Positions 17,320 to 25,670 of a stretch of 40,768 nt of DNA are shown piece after piece; the first letter of the stretch is position 1; each line of letters opens with the position of its first letter. This DNA is from Fidelibacterota bacterium (GTDB lineage Bacteria > Fidelibacterota > UBA2242 > JAFGTP01), in assembly GCA_016934035.1 (NCBI GenBank), contig JAFGTP010000039.1, forward strand, positions 1-40,768, written 5' to 3'. Both the position numbers and the translations under genes were made by a program. Below the pieces are notes generated by a model. The model ran no database searches. It was not told the origin of the DNA and was given only the letters and a program-made list of their open reading frames with translations.

Positions 17320-19176
17320 ATGAAAAAATTTATCAAAAACCCAAGGGACTACTTTACAACTTTTGCATCCTCTGTCTTTAAAACTCTTTTTTTAATCCTC
17401 GTCTTTTCAATGACACTACCGGCTTTTGATTTCGATGCAGAATACCTGAAAATCCATCGGACTTACCAGCTTCACCCCGATGGATCAATCACCGAGGCTT
17501 ATCAGAACAAAATAAAACTGTTCACCTGGAATGCGACCCAGCGGTTGTTTGGTGAAGATTTTATCATCTATAATCCGCAATTTCAGAAATTGACCATTCA
17601 TAAATCTGTCACCACAATGGCAGACGGCAAAGAGGTCCCGACACCCGCAAACGGCTACAACGAGGTTCTCCCCAGAGGTGCTGCCGGCGATGCCTCCCTC
17701 ACCGGTTTCCGTGAAATGGTGGTCACCCATACAGGACTGGAACAGGGTTGTGTGGTGGATTTTGAGTATAGCATTCTTTCACAACCGGGCTATTTTCCCG
17801 GACTGATGGGTGAAGTGGTTTTTGCAAAAGACCAGCCTGTAAAGTCCTATCAACTGACCGTCATTGTGCCCATGGAAACAGCTTTACAGTTTGAAGCCCA
17901 AAACGGCCCGGTCACTGCAACAATCACCACAAAAGAAGGTAATCGGTTTTATACCTGGAAGATGGAAAACCTGCCGCCGATTATCACAGAACCCAATCGC
18001 GCCGCTTTTGAAGATAATCAACCGAAAGTGGTTTTTTCCAGTTTCAAAGGTTGGGACCAACTATTTGAAGTTTTTGCAGAATCCTGTAACTCCAAAGCCC
18101 CTCTTTCCGCAGAAATGCAGTTGAAAGTAAAAGATTTAACCGAAACTCTGTCGGATAATTTTGAAAAAATGACGGCTTTGCAAAATTTTATCGTCAATCA
18201 TACCGGTCTGGCAAGACTTGACCCAATGTATCTGGGGTACAAGATCAAAAAACCTCAGACCACCTACAATGAAAACAGCGGTTCTGCCCTGGACAAAGCA
18301 GTTTTACTGGCTTCCATGCTGAATACCATCGAATTGGATGCTTACCCAGCATTGGTTTCCAAATCCGCAACTTTCTCCGATTCCGTGGCATCATTATCAC
18401 AATTTGGTGATGTGGTTGTTTGCATCAACGGACATGGCCTTGAAAAGCAGATGATATCTCCGGTGTATATGGACAACAATTCCCTGCTGGAGAAAATCGG
18501 TGAAAAATCATTGTTTCGAATGAACGAAAAACTAAAAAAAATCGAAAAAATCAAAGCTGGTGAAAATTTTCAGGAAATGGAACTCAAACTGGAAATGGAC
18601 GAAGATCTGAAATTATCCGGAAAAGGGACCTTCCATTTCGGTGGAAAATATAATTCCTATTACTCACTAAAGGACCATGACCGGGCTGAAATTGAAATAT
18701 CCGGTTCCATCGGTGATTTGCAATCTGAAAATGAAGCCATTACTTTTCTGGATACTAAAAAATCGACTTTAAATGCTGACCTGAAATCAGAAAAACCGGA
18801 ACAAAAAAATGGTTATATCTATTTACCACTACCAGAATTTTCAAAGGGCTATAACCATTCCCATATTGTCACAGCATTGAAGGCGCGAAAAACCACACTG
18901 GATTTAAATAATGATCAGTCAGAAAAATATTCAATGGCAATCAAATTGCCGAAAAATGTTGTCCTGGCTTCGCCAAAGGTGAAAGAAACTGCAAAATCTG
19001 CAATCGGCAGCGTAAAGATTAATATTTTTTTGGAAGGTAACCTTCTGACCATTGAAAAAACACTCAATCTGAAAAAAAATAAAGTAGAACCATCGGAATA
19101 TGGTGAATTTCGTAAAATGATCAAGATTTGGGAAAAGGAAAAATTCAGACAGATTGTGTTGAAAGTGAACAAATAG
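17320..19176 (+). CDS. Exported DUF3857/transglutaminase-like protein, catalytically dead
   Basis: A 618-residue protein with an N-terminal hydrophobic segment at about 17-35, probably a signal peptide with a long basic n-region. The domain order follows the upstream gene: DUF3857-like (about 40-235), transglutaminase-like (about 255-385), C-terminal beta region. In the block aligned with CGVCKDKAGML it has SGSALDKAVLL, so Ala323 replaces the catalytic Cys. In the block aligned with FNHSVTVV it has FGDVVVCI, so Asp364 replaces His. The Asp block is also unrecognisable. The frame is intact and long, so this is a pseudoenzyme, not a pseudogene. RBS AGGAGGAG, ATG 17320. A structural or binding partner role for the active copy is inference. 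Confidence 0.75.
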   Translation: MKKFIKNPRDYFTTFASSVFKTLFLILVFSMTLPAFDFDAEYLKIHRTYQLHPDGSITEAYQNKIKLFTWNATQRLFGEDFIIYNPQFQKLTIHKSVTTMADGKEVPTPANGYNEVLPRGAAGDASLTGFREMVVTHTGLEQGCVVDFEYSILSQPGYFPGLMGEVVFAKDQPVKSYQLTVIVPMETALQFEAQNGPVTATITTKEGNRFYTWKMENLPPIITEPNRAAFEDNQPKVVFSSFKGWDQLFEVFAESCNSKAPLSAEMQLKVKDLTETLSDNFEKMTALQNFIVNHTGLARLDPMYLGYKIKKPQTTYNENSGSALDKAVLLASMLNTIELDAYPALVSKSATFSDSVASLSQFGDVVVCINGHGLEKQMISPVYMDNNSLLEKIGEKSLFRMNEKLKKIEKIKAGENFQEMELKLEMDEDLKLSGKGTFHFGGKYNSYYSLKDHDRAEIEISGSIGDLQSENEAITFLDTKKSTLNADLKSEKPEQKNGYIYLPLPEFSKGYNHSHIVTALKARKTTLDLNNDQSEKYSMAIKLPKNVVLASPKVKETAKSAIGSVKINIFLEGNLLTIEKTLNLKKNKVEPSEYGEFRKMIKIWEKEKFRQIVLKVNK

Positions 19177-19180
19177 AATT

Positions 19181-19222
19181 TTTTTTGCTCGTACTCTGAT
19201 TTTTCAGGGTACGAGCAAAAAA
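19181..19222. repeat. Strong hairpin between convergent genes
   Basis: An 18-bp stem with one G-T pair (19181-19198 with 19205-19222), loop ATTTTT. T-run on the 5' arm and A-run on the 3' arm, the reverse of a normal intrinsic terminator on either strand. It lies 4 bp after the stop at 19176 and 2 bp before the stop at 19225, so it probably still shapes both 3' ends. Confidence 0.75.
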
Positions 19223-19224
19223 TC

Positions 19225-19602
19225 TCAATCAATACCCAGCCATTGCTTTGCTTCTTCTAATTTTTTAAAAACCTGAATGTATTGTAAATCTTCTATTTGC
19301 GTAGAAAAAGATCTGGAAATTCCAAATTGCAAACTATTCGGTGCATAGATCGCAACTTTTTTCTTATGATCATTCTGTGAAAGGACGGTCTCAATAAATT
19401 GTTTAAATTCCATAATCGTAAATTTTGTGATATCCGTTAATTCTGCTTCACTCAGATCAACCAATTCATTGTAATAGGGAGACCAGCCATTGGCGTGATG
19501 AAAATTTTTAAATGACTCAAGGACCATTGAACCTGTAATCCGGCCCACCCATTTTATGGATATAAGTTTCTTTTCCGGTATTACTTTAAAATTGATCGGC
19601 AC
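19225..19602 (-). CDS. Small STAS/SpoIIAA-like protein
   Basis: A 125-residue cytoplasmic protein. I chose GTG 19602, with TTGGAG eight bases upstream; the longer frame from 19671 overlaps the neighbouring gene by 43 bases. The pattern (KKLISIKWVGRITG, ELVDLSEAE, KVAIYAPNSLQFGISRSF, IQVFKKLEEAKQWLG) matches the SpoIIAA/STAS-like family of stand-alone small proteins, whose functions are mostly unknown. It follows the alkyltransferase-like gene by 26 bp and is likely co-transcribed. No conserved phosphorylatable Ser can be assigned with confidence. Confidence 0.6.
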   Translation of the reverse strand: MPINFKVIPEKKLISIKWVGRITGSMVLESFKNFHHANGWSPYYNELVDLSEAELTDITKFTIMEFKQFIETVLSQNDHKKKVAIYAPNSLQFGISRSFSTQIEDLQYIQVFKKLEEAKQWLGID

Positions 19603-19628
19603 CAAAAAACTCCAAGTTTTAAATAATA

Positions 19629-19982
19629 TTAGGTAATGGAATGATAAAGTGCAATTTTTCCTGGATCCCACCCAAATATCTCAAAATCAATTCTTCCTTT
19701 TTCATCTAACGCAATACCTTCTTCTTCAAGAAGCCTGCGCTGGCCCTCATAGCCGCCACCGGTTGGCAGGCTGATCATGCCTTTGCTGTTGATGACACGA
19801 TGCCAGGGCAGATTATGTTTTTGGCTCATGGCGTGGAGAATTCTGGAAACCTGCCTCGCTCCGAAAGGATTGCCGGCAATGAGGGCAATCCGGCCGTAGG
19901 AAATAACTTTTCCCCTGGGTATTCTGCTGATGGTTTCTATAACGGCTTTTGTAAAATTCTGCATATTATTTTTGAGTTCCAT
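19629..19982 (-). CDS. Alkyltransferase-like protein (ATL), O6-alkylguanine binding
   Basis: A 117-residue homologue of the C-terminal DNA-binding domain of O6-methylguanine-DNA methyltransferase. The helix-turn-helix and arginine finger region is present (GKVISYGRIALIAGNPFGARQVSRIL). The active-site block reads LPWHRVINSKG, so Trp60 stands where methyltransferases have Cys in PCHRV. This is the signature of ATL proteins such as E. coli YbaZ, which flip and bind O6-alkylguanine and hand it to nucleotide excision repair instead of repairing it themselves. AAAGGA lies upstream of ATG 19982. No repair partner is encoded next to it. Confidence 0.9.
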   Translation of the reverse strand: MELKNNMQNFTKAVIETISRIPRGKVISYGRIALIAGNPFGARQVSRILHAMSQKHNLPWHRVINSKGMISLPTGGGYEGQRRLLEEEGIALDEKGRIDFEIFGWDPGKIALYHSIT

Positions 19983-20007
19983 GAAAAATTAATCCTTTCG
20001 AAAAAGA

Positions 20008-20037
20008 TTACAAAGCATTACCCAAAAAAGCTATTAT
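20008..20037 (+). promoter_or_regulatory. Putative promoter of the TPR gene
   Basis: TTACAA (20008-20013) and TATTAT (20032-20037), spacer 18, lie 43 bases before ATG 20081. Visual match only. Confidence 0.35.
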
Positions 20038-20080
20038 TTATTTATATTACTGAGTCTGAAATCAATATAAAGGAGATTCA

Positions 20081-22069
20081 ATGTCACCACTTGAAAAGTT
20101 AATCGAAAAAGTCAATCAATTACTCGATAGGGGAAATTATTCCGAAGCCCTTCCTCTATTTGAAAAAATTATTGAAATCGATTCAGAAAATGTGGAGATG
20201 CTCTGCCTGTTTGCCATGACACAAATTGAGGTGGAAAATTTTAATGCCGCAGAATCTCTACTCGAAAAAGCTTTAACCCTTCAGAATGACAACACTGACT
20301 GTCTGCTGCAATTAGGCTACCTGAAACATCAGAAAGGCCAGATTGCTGAATCCAAACACAACTTCAGCAAAATCCTGAAAATTAACCCGGACCAGGCCGA
20401 CGCCCTTGAAATGATGGGGGTCATTGCCATGAACGAAGAAGATTACGAATCAGCCCTCAATTTTTTGCAGGCCTCTAACAGGATTGAAGAGGATTTTGAT
20501 GTTATGTTTAAAATCCTTGAAAACTATCTTCAGTTGGACCAGCCGGACCAGGCAAAAGAAATAATAGACTTACTGGATGGTAAAAGTCTGGATGCAGAAC
20601 AGGAAAATCTTCAGCATAATTACAAAACCTGGTATTACTTGGACAAAACTATAACCAACTGGACCGGCACCGGGACCGATGAAAATGGCGAAGAAGCCCT
20701 TTATCCGGCTACTCTGGATGAAATTTTGGAATCTGAAATCTTTCTGTCCATGGCCAAAAAACAGCAATGTGATGACGATTATCTTCTGGAAAGACTAAAT
20801 CAGATTGAAGAGGTCATTGAAACCCATCGCTCAAAATTATTCCGACACAACCGGAAAACCGACAAGGCCCTGATAAAATCACTGATTATGAGTCTGGTGA
20901 CTATTTTTGCACTGATGTGCTTTTTTGGGTATCCTTATACACTGGTCCCGGAATTCAGCTACCAAGAAAAAGACTTTATTGTCCGCTCACGGACAGACCT
21001 CTGTTTTACCCATCTTCAGGATTTTGGCGCCCTGGATATGAATTATCATCAGGACCTGCCTTTGGGAACTCTGCTGAAACCACTGGCAATCCAGGGTGAA
21101 AATTCTATTCAGGTTGAAAATGAAAAAGGTGAACGGGGTTTTGTAGAGATGAAACGGCTAACTGGTATTGAGAACACAGTTCTTTTGAAAGAATGCGTAC
21201 TTTTTGCTGATTTCACAGGTGACACCATCATAGCCCGACTGAATTCAGGTCAACCGTTAACCGTATTGAGTCTGCGTAAAATCAACCATGAGAAAAACAA
21301 TGACGAATATTTGGCAAGAGTGAAAACTGCTGGCGGAAAAATTGGTTATGTACCCTACAAGGCCCTGGAACCGCAGTTTAAAAGTACTCTGCCACAATTA
21401 AATGCCGACTTACAATTCCCAACCTCAGCCAGAAATCTTGAAAAAAAAGCAATCGGAGCTGATTTAAAACAAATGGAGAAAAAATACGGCCCGGCCCGAT
21501 CCATTATCCAAACATCAATTCAAAAAATTGCCTTCTTCGAGCAGGTCAATTTTATCAAAAACGGCCACCGGTACCAAGGGATCTTTTTCAGGCTGGATAA
21601 ATCTAATAAAATCATCGGAACGGAGTATTACCAATCAGGCCAAGTCAGGCTTACCGACCAGCTGCCTTTGATCAATTTATTTCGTCACAGTGAAATTTAC
21701 GGCCCGCTCAAATTAAAATTTTATCAAAACAACCTATGGAATTTTCCTTGGCTGAAAGACTTTTCAAATAAAAATAAAGTGGTTGCATTACTCACCAGTA
21801 TTTTTTGTTTTTTGATTCTGACACCGGTCTACCTGATTTTTCTATCTTTTCCCTTCCTGATTCTGGCCCCGGCCATGGTACTGCTTTCAGGAATGAAAAG
21901 GGCTGGTAAAAAATTGATAACCCTCTGTCGATTGCTGCTGTTAATTTTGGGGATTTATTTTTTCATTGTCTGGCTGACATTGCTGATGGATTGTCTGCTG
22001 GTCCCGGTGGTATTTTCAACTGTAACCTTTTACTTCTGGTGGACAAAATACTTCGCAAAAATGGTGTAA
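20081..22069 (+). CDS. TPR and SH3-like membrane protein
   Basis: A 662-residue protein of unknown function. RBS AAAGGAGA, ATG 20081. Residues about 1-170 hold four to five TPR repeats (for example YSEALPLFEKIIEIDSEN, and the AESKHNFSKILKINPDQADA repeat). A charged linker leads to a TM helix at about 264-284. Residues about 290-410 look like two SH3-like modules (VRSRTDLCFTHL, and then GKIGYVPYKALEPQ). About 430-530 is an unrecognised domain (KKYGPARSIIQ, GIFFRLDKSNKIIGTEYY). The C-terminus (about 565-657) is three or four TM helices. With TPRs cytoplasmic, the SH3-like part would be periplasmic. It ends 2 bp from the stop of the convergent AmmeMemoRadiSam gene. Confidence 0.7.
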   Translation: MSPLEKLIEKVNQLLDRGNYSEALPLFEKIIEIDSENVEMLCLFAMTQIEVENFNAAESLLEKALTLQNDNTDCLLQLGYLKHQKGQIAESKHNFSKILKINPDQADALEMMGVIAMNEEDYESALNFLQASNRIEEDFDVMFKILENYLQLDQPDQAKEIIDLLDGKSLDAEQENLQHNYKTWYYLDKTITNWTGTGTDENGEEALYPATLDEILESEIFLSMAKKQQCDDDYLLERLNQIEEVIETHRSKLFRHNRKTDKALIKSLIMSLVTIFALMCFFGYPYTLVPEFSYQEKDFIVRSRTDLCFTHLQDFGALDMNYHQDLPLGTLLKPLAIQGENSIQVENEKGERGFVEMKRLTGIENTVLLKECVLFADFTGDTIIARLNSGQPLTVLSLRKINHEKNNDEYLARVKTAGGKIGYVPYKALEPQFKSTLPQLNADLQFPTSARNLEKKAIGADLKQMEKKYGPARSIIQTSIQKIAFFEQVNFIKNGHRYQGIFFRLDKSNKIIGTEYYQSGQVRLTDQLPLINLFRHSEIYGPLKLKFYQNNLWNFPWLKDFSNKNKVVALLTSIFCFLILTPVYLIFLSFPFLILAPAMVLLSGMKRAGKKLITLCRLLLLILGIYFFIVWLTLLMDCLLVPVVFSTVTFYFWWTKYFAKMV

Positions 22070-22071
22070 AC

Positions 22072-23532
22072 TTACCTCACCTGCCAGGTTTCCCGATTGA
22101 AAACCTGGGCTGAAAAAATCTTGATTTCTGTACCTTTTTCTTTCCATGCGTCCGGATGAAGGCCGGCTTTATTGCAGGTATGTTCCAAAAAAGTCGTTCT
22201 GTCCCAGCCATACTCTGTTGCTACCTGGGGCAGTAAGAGTCCCTGATAATAACCTTTTCGTATGATGATACCATGTTTGCCAACTTCAATTTCACTGACA
22301 TCATCAATGACATAAGGCACTGTTAAAACCGACACTTCCACATCGATATCCTCCAGTTCCGATGGTTTTACCGGGTTAAATCGGGGGTCCCGCAGAGAAG
22401 CCGCTTCTGCCATTTCTATGATGGTTTCTGCCAGCGGTTTTAAGGGCAGAATATATCCGATACATCCCCGCAGTTGTCCTTTTTTATGCAATGTCACAAA
22501 AGCGCCGCGCTTTTCGAGAGTAATAGCCGGCAGATTTTCGGGCATCTTTGGTTTTTTTCCGTTCACAAAGGCTTTGACCGATTCTTCAGCCAGTTCCAGC
22601 ATCAACTTCTGCTCTTCCAAATTTAATAAATGATCATCCATCTTATTTTCCTTTCTTTCGTAAAAAGCAGCAGACAGATAGCCCACCACCCGGCTTTTAT
22701 CACCGCCTTTGACATCGCCACTGTTAGCGTATTTTAATATTTTAACATTCCTTCCCGGTCCGCCGGCAATCATCAGTGCGGCTATGCAATTGCCGCCACA
22801 GGCTTCAATTTGATGACCGGCCAGTTCTCTGAAAAAAGATTTCGGGTCCTTTTTTTCAACCGCTAAGACCAGTCGGGAATCGATGGTTTTACAATCTTCA
22901 TAAGCATGAAAATGGGACAGATCACTGGAAGCCACGATCAGCAGGTCCTTTTCCTGTCGCAGGGCCTGCAGTTTTTTACCCAAAGTCTCTATTTTCTGAA
23001 AATCCTGGGTGCCAATGATGACCGGTACAATTTTCAAAGGGTCCAGCAGGGTCTGAAGAAAAGGCAATTGCACTTCCAGGGCATGTTCACCCATTGAAAA
23101 GATATCCTTTTTTTCATGACCCAGGAGTGAATAGCGAATATCCTGGTTGGGTGTGACCAGTTGATCAGCCAGGTCTCGGTCTACCGGTATTTTACCCAGG
23201 GGCGTTTCGTAAAATTCTCCTTCGTAGATTGAGATAAAATCAAACCCCACCCTGTGGTCCGGCGCCATGATAATGACCGCGTCATACTGGTGATTTTCAA
23301 TCTGTTTGTAACCGGCAGCTGCGACCTGGCCGCTGTAAACATAGCCGGCATGAGGAATAATCAGGCCTATTGGCTTGTCATCTGAAACCACTTTTTCCCA
23401 GGTCAGATACCGCTCAATTTCAGCTTTCAATTTCTGACCATCTGCCGTATAAAACTGCCCCGCCACTTCGGCTTTTCGGGTCTGGCCTGGCAGCATACTC
23501 AGCATGATTAAGAAGATTATATATTTTTTCAT
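22072..23532 (-). CDS. AmmeMemoRadiSam proteins B and A fused (Memo + AMMECR1), exported
   Basis: A 486-residue fusion. ATG 23532 (GGAG upstream) gives a short signal-peptide-like N-terminus (MKKYIIFLIMLSMLPGQ). The Memo-like domain (about 20-292) keeps His61 (IIPHAGYVYSG) and His93 (APDHRVGF), spaced 32 like His49 and His81 of human MEMO1, and Cys245 (EACGGNC) at the position of its Cys244; these are metal ligands there. The AMMECR1 domain (about 305-480) has the hallmark LRGCIG at 355-360 and DPRFNPV. In many genomes these are separate proteins A and B of the AmmeMemoRadiSam system, whose reaction is unknown. The radical SAM member is 53 bp upstream. Confidence 0.92.
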   Translation of the reverse strand: MKKYIIFLIMLSMLPGQTRKAEVAGQFYTADGQKLKAEIERYLTWEKVVSDDKPIGLIIPHAGYVYSGQVAAAGYKQIENHQYDAVIIMAPDHRVGFDFISIYEGEFYETPLGKIPVDRDLADQLVTPNQDIRYSLLGHEKKDIFSMGEHALEVQLPFLQTLLDPLKIVPVIIGTQDFQKIETLGKKLQALRQEKDLLIVASSDLSHFHAYEDCKTIDSRLVLAVEKKDPKSFFRELAGHQIEACGGNCIAALMIAGGPGRNVKILKYANSGDVKGGDKSRVVGYLSAAFYERKENKMDDHLLNLEEQKLMLELAEESVKAFVNGKKPKMPENLPAITLEKRGAFVTLHKKGQLRGCIGYILPLKPLAETIIEMAEAASLRDPRFNPVKPSELEDIDVEVSVLTVPYVIDDVSEIEVGKHGIIIRKGYYQGLLLPQVATEYGWDRTTFLEHTCNKAGLHPDAWKEKGTEIKIFSAQVFNRETWQVR

Positions 23533-23585
23533 GACAATTTCTCCATAAAAAATTTTTGCAATGCTTACAGGAAAATGATGACCAG

Positions 23586-24677
23586 CTAATCCCAAATTCC
23601 GGGAATTTCCAATCCGCAACCCGTGCATTTTCCCTTTTCCAAATTTTCAAGGTTGGCAATAAACCCCTTGCGTCTGATAAGCAGTGAATGACATCGGGGA
23701 CAAAAAGTGTCATCGGTTTCCTGCTGCGGAATATTACCGAGGTAGATATAGTTGATTCCATTATCCCGGGCTATCTGGTAACAATCCTGAAGTGTTTTTA
23801 TGGGCGTGGGCGGCAGGTTTTGCATCAGATACTGGGGATGAAACCGTGAAAAATGCAGAGGAACATTTTCGCCAACATTTTCAAAAATCCAGCGACAAAG
23901 CCCCTCCATTTCTTCTTTTGAGTCATTAAGAGTGGGTATGACAAGATTGACAATTTCCAGCCAGCGGTTTTCTTCATGAACCGTTTTCATGGCTTTGAGC
24001 ACAGGCCCCAGCCGGCCCCCCACAATCTTTCGGTAAAAATCTTCCGAGTAGCCTTTGAAATCCACTTTAACGGCTGTGATGTAACGGCACAGTTCCCGAA
24101 GGGGAGCTTCATTAATATATCCATTGGAAATCATTACGGTTTTTACGCCGGCTTCTTGGGCCTCTCGGGCCACCGCCAGCATATATTCATAAAAAATAAC
24201 CGGTTCACTATAGGTAAAGGCAATGATTGGGGTTTCATATTTTTGAGCAAGAGAGACAAGGGCAACAGGCGAATGAAATTCAAAGGGAATATCTTCCGGT
24301 TTTGCCTGGGAAATTGTCCAGTTCTGACAGAATTTGCAGTGAACATTGCAGCCGGCAGTGGCAATAGAAAGGGCTTTTTTTCCCGGTAAAAAATGGTACA
24401 TCGGTTTTTTTTCCACCGGATCAATATTTAAGGAACAAAGTCGGCCATAAACCAGCGTGTACAGTATTCCATCCTCATTTTTGCGGACATTGCAGATACC
24501 CCGTTTGCCGTTGCTGATGATACAATGATTGGGACAGAGGTCGCACCGTACTTTTTGATGGTCCAGTTTCGTATACCAGAGGGCTTCCTTTTTCCAGTTC
24601 TCTCCGCCCAGGAGCAAGACCGATGAACCGGCGATGGTGAGTGCTTTTCCGATAAATTGACGCCTGCTGAGTTTCAT
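23586..24677 (-). CDS. AmmeMemoRadiSam system radical SAM enzyme with Tat-type signal
   Basis: A 363-residue radical SAM protein. The N-terminus MKLSRRQFIGKALTIAG is a textbook twin-arginine motif followed by a hydrophobic stretch ending near GGE (residue 26). Next come cysteines in CDLCPNHC (45-52) and Cys62, then the SAM cluster motif CNVHCKFC (Cys110, Cys114, Cys117). The C-terminus has a rubredoxin-like pair of CxxC knuckles (Cys326, Cys329, Cys351, Cys354). ATG 24677 follows AAAAGGAA. First gene of the two-gene system; the Memo-AMMECR1 fusion follows. The Tat signal implies folding with its Fe-S clusters in the cytoplasm and then export. The substrate is unknown. Confidence 0.92.
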   Translation of the reverse strand: MKLSRRQFIGKALTIAGSSVLLLGGENWKKEALWYTKLDHQKVRCDLCPNHCIISNGKRGICNVRKNEDGILYTLVYGRLCSLNIDPVEKKPMYHFLPGKKALSIATAGCNVHCKFCQNWTISQAKPEDIPFEFHSPVALVSLAQKYETPIIAFTYSEPVIFYEYMLAVAREAQEAGVKTVMISNGYINEAPLRELCRYITAVKVDFKGYSEDFYRKIVGGRLGPVLKAMKTVHEENRWLEIVNLVIPTLNDSKEEMEGLCRWIFENVGENVPLHFSRFHPQYLMQNLPPTPIKTLQDCYQIARDNGINYIYLGNIPQQETDDTFCPRCHSLLIRRKGFIANLENLEKGKCTGCGLEIPGIWD

Positions 24678-24717
24678 GATTTTCCTTTTCGATTGCTATA
24701 AAATTACAAAAAAAGAT

Positions 24718-24745
24718 TTGAAAATGTAATCAGCAATATTAATAT
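24718..24745 (+). promoter_or_regulatory. Putative promoter of the lipid kinase operon
   Basis: TTGAAA (24718-24723) and TAATAT (24740-24745) with a 16-base spacer, 34 bases before ATG 24780, in the divergent gap with the radical SAM gene. Same layout as the fpg promoter. Confidence 0.4.
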
Positions 24746-24779
24746 CTGTACAAGCACTTTTAATCGGGTTGGAGGACTT

Positions 24780-25670
24780 ATGAAATTATTGCTGGTTTAC
24801 AATCCCCATGCGGGGCACGACAATGCTTTAAAAATTTTACCCAAAGTCAAAAAAAAATTACAGGAATGCGGAATTGAATTTGATATTCACTTAACCGATT
24901 ATCCTGAACATGCCACTCAGATCGTCAATGAAGCGGATTTCAGTCAATACGATGCCCTGGGAGCTGCCGGCGGTGACGGGACATTGTTTGAAGTGATCAA
25001 CGGATACTACAAAAACCAATCGGAAAAACGCCTTCCGCTGGCTATTTTGCCCGTGGGTACCGGCAATGCCTTTGCCCGGGACCTGGGCCTCGATGAATTA
25101 AATTTTGAAAAAGCCATCGACCTCATTAACCCGGGCCGAACCAAAAAAATTGATGTCGGCAAGTTTACGACTCATGGCCAGGTTTATTATTTTCTAAATA
25201 TTCTGGGCCTCGGGTTTGTGGCAGATGTGACAGAAACCGCCCATAAACTGAAACTCTTTGGCAATTTCTCCTATACTTTGGGTGTCCTCTGGCAAATTCT
25301 GTTTAAAAAGTCACATCGGCTGGAAATTGAAGTGGACAGCGAAAAACACGTCATGGAGGCCCTGTTTACGGAAATTTCAAACACACGCTATACATCAAAC
25401 TTCCTCATGGCGCCTACCGCCGCAATTGACGACGGCTATTTTGACATTACTGTCTTGAAAAACATGGGACGATTTAGGTTGCTGAAAGCATTACCTACGG
25501 TATTCACCGGTGATCATATCCATTTGCCCGAAGTGGAAACCTGGAAAGCCACGAAAATCAAGGTCGTTACCGATGTGCCAAAAGTCCTGACCCCCGATGG
25601 CGAGCTGCTCGGCATCACGCCAATTGAAGTCGAATGTCTCAAACAGGCTATCGAGGTATTCTGGAAATGA
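24780..25670 (+). CDS. Diacylglycerol/lipid kinase, YegS/BmrU/DgkB type
   Basis: A 296-residue cytoplasmic or membrane-associated lipid kinase of the DAGK_cat family, phosphorylating diacylglycerol or a related lipid with ATP. Visible blocks: VYNPHAGHDNA (6-16), the nucleotide-binding GGDGT (64-68) and PVGTGNAFARDLG (91-103), and the C-terminal TPDGELL, typical of the family's regulatory loop. RBS GGAGGA, ATG 24780. Its stop overlaps the start of the acyltransferase gene as ATGA. Together with PlsC it points to phosphatidic acid turnover. The exact lipid substrate (diacylglycerol, sphingoid base or phosphatidylglycerol) cannot be read from the sequence. Confidence 0.9.
   Translation: MKLLLVYNPHAGHDNALKILPKVKKKLQECGIEFDIHLTDYPEHATQIVNEADFSQYDALGAAGGDGTLFEVINGYYKNQSEKRLPLAILPVGTGNAFARDLGLDELNFEKAIDLINPGRTKKIDVGKFTTHGQVYYFLNILGLGFVADVTETAHKLKLFGNFSYTLGVLWQILFKKSHRLEIEVDSEKHVMEALFTEISNTRYTSNFLMAPTAAIDDGYFDITVLKNMGRFRLLKALPTVFTGDHIHLPEVETWKATKIKVVTDVPKVLTPDGELLGITPIEVECLKQAIEVFWK

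Noticed and set aside
22084..22111. CCAGGTTT/AAACCTGG hairpin after the TPR gene
   Set aside because: It lies inside the coding end of the convergent Memo-AMMECR1 gene and has no U-run, so a terminator call is not justified.
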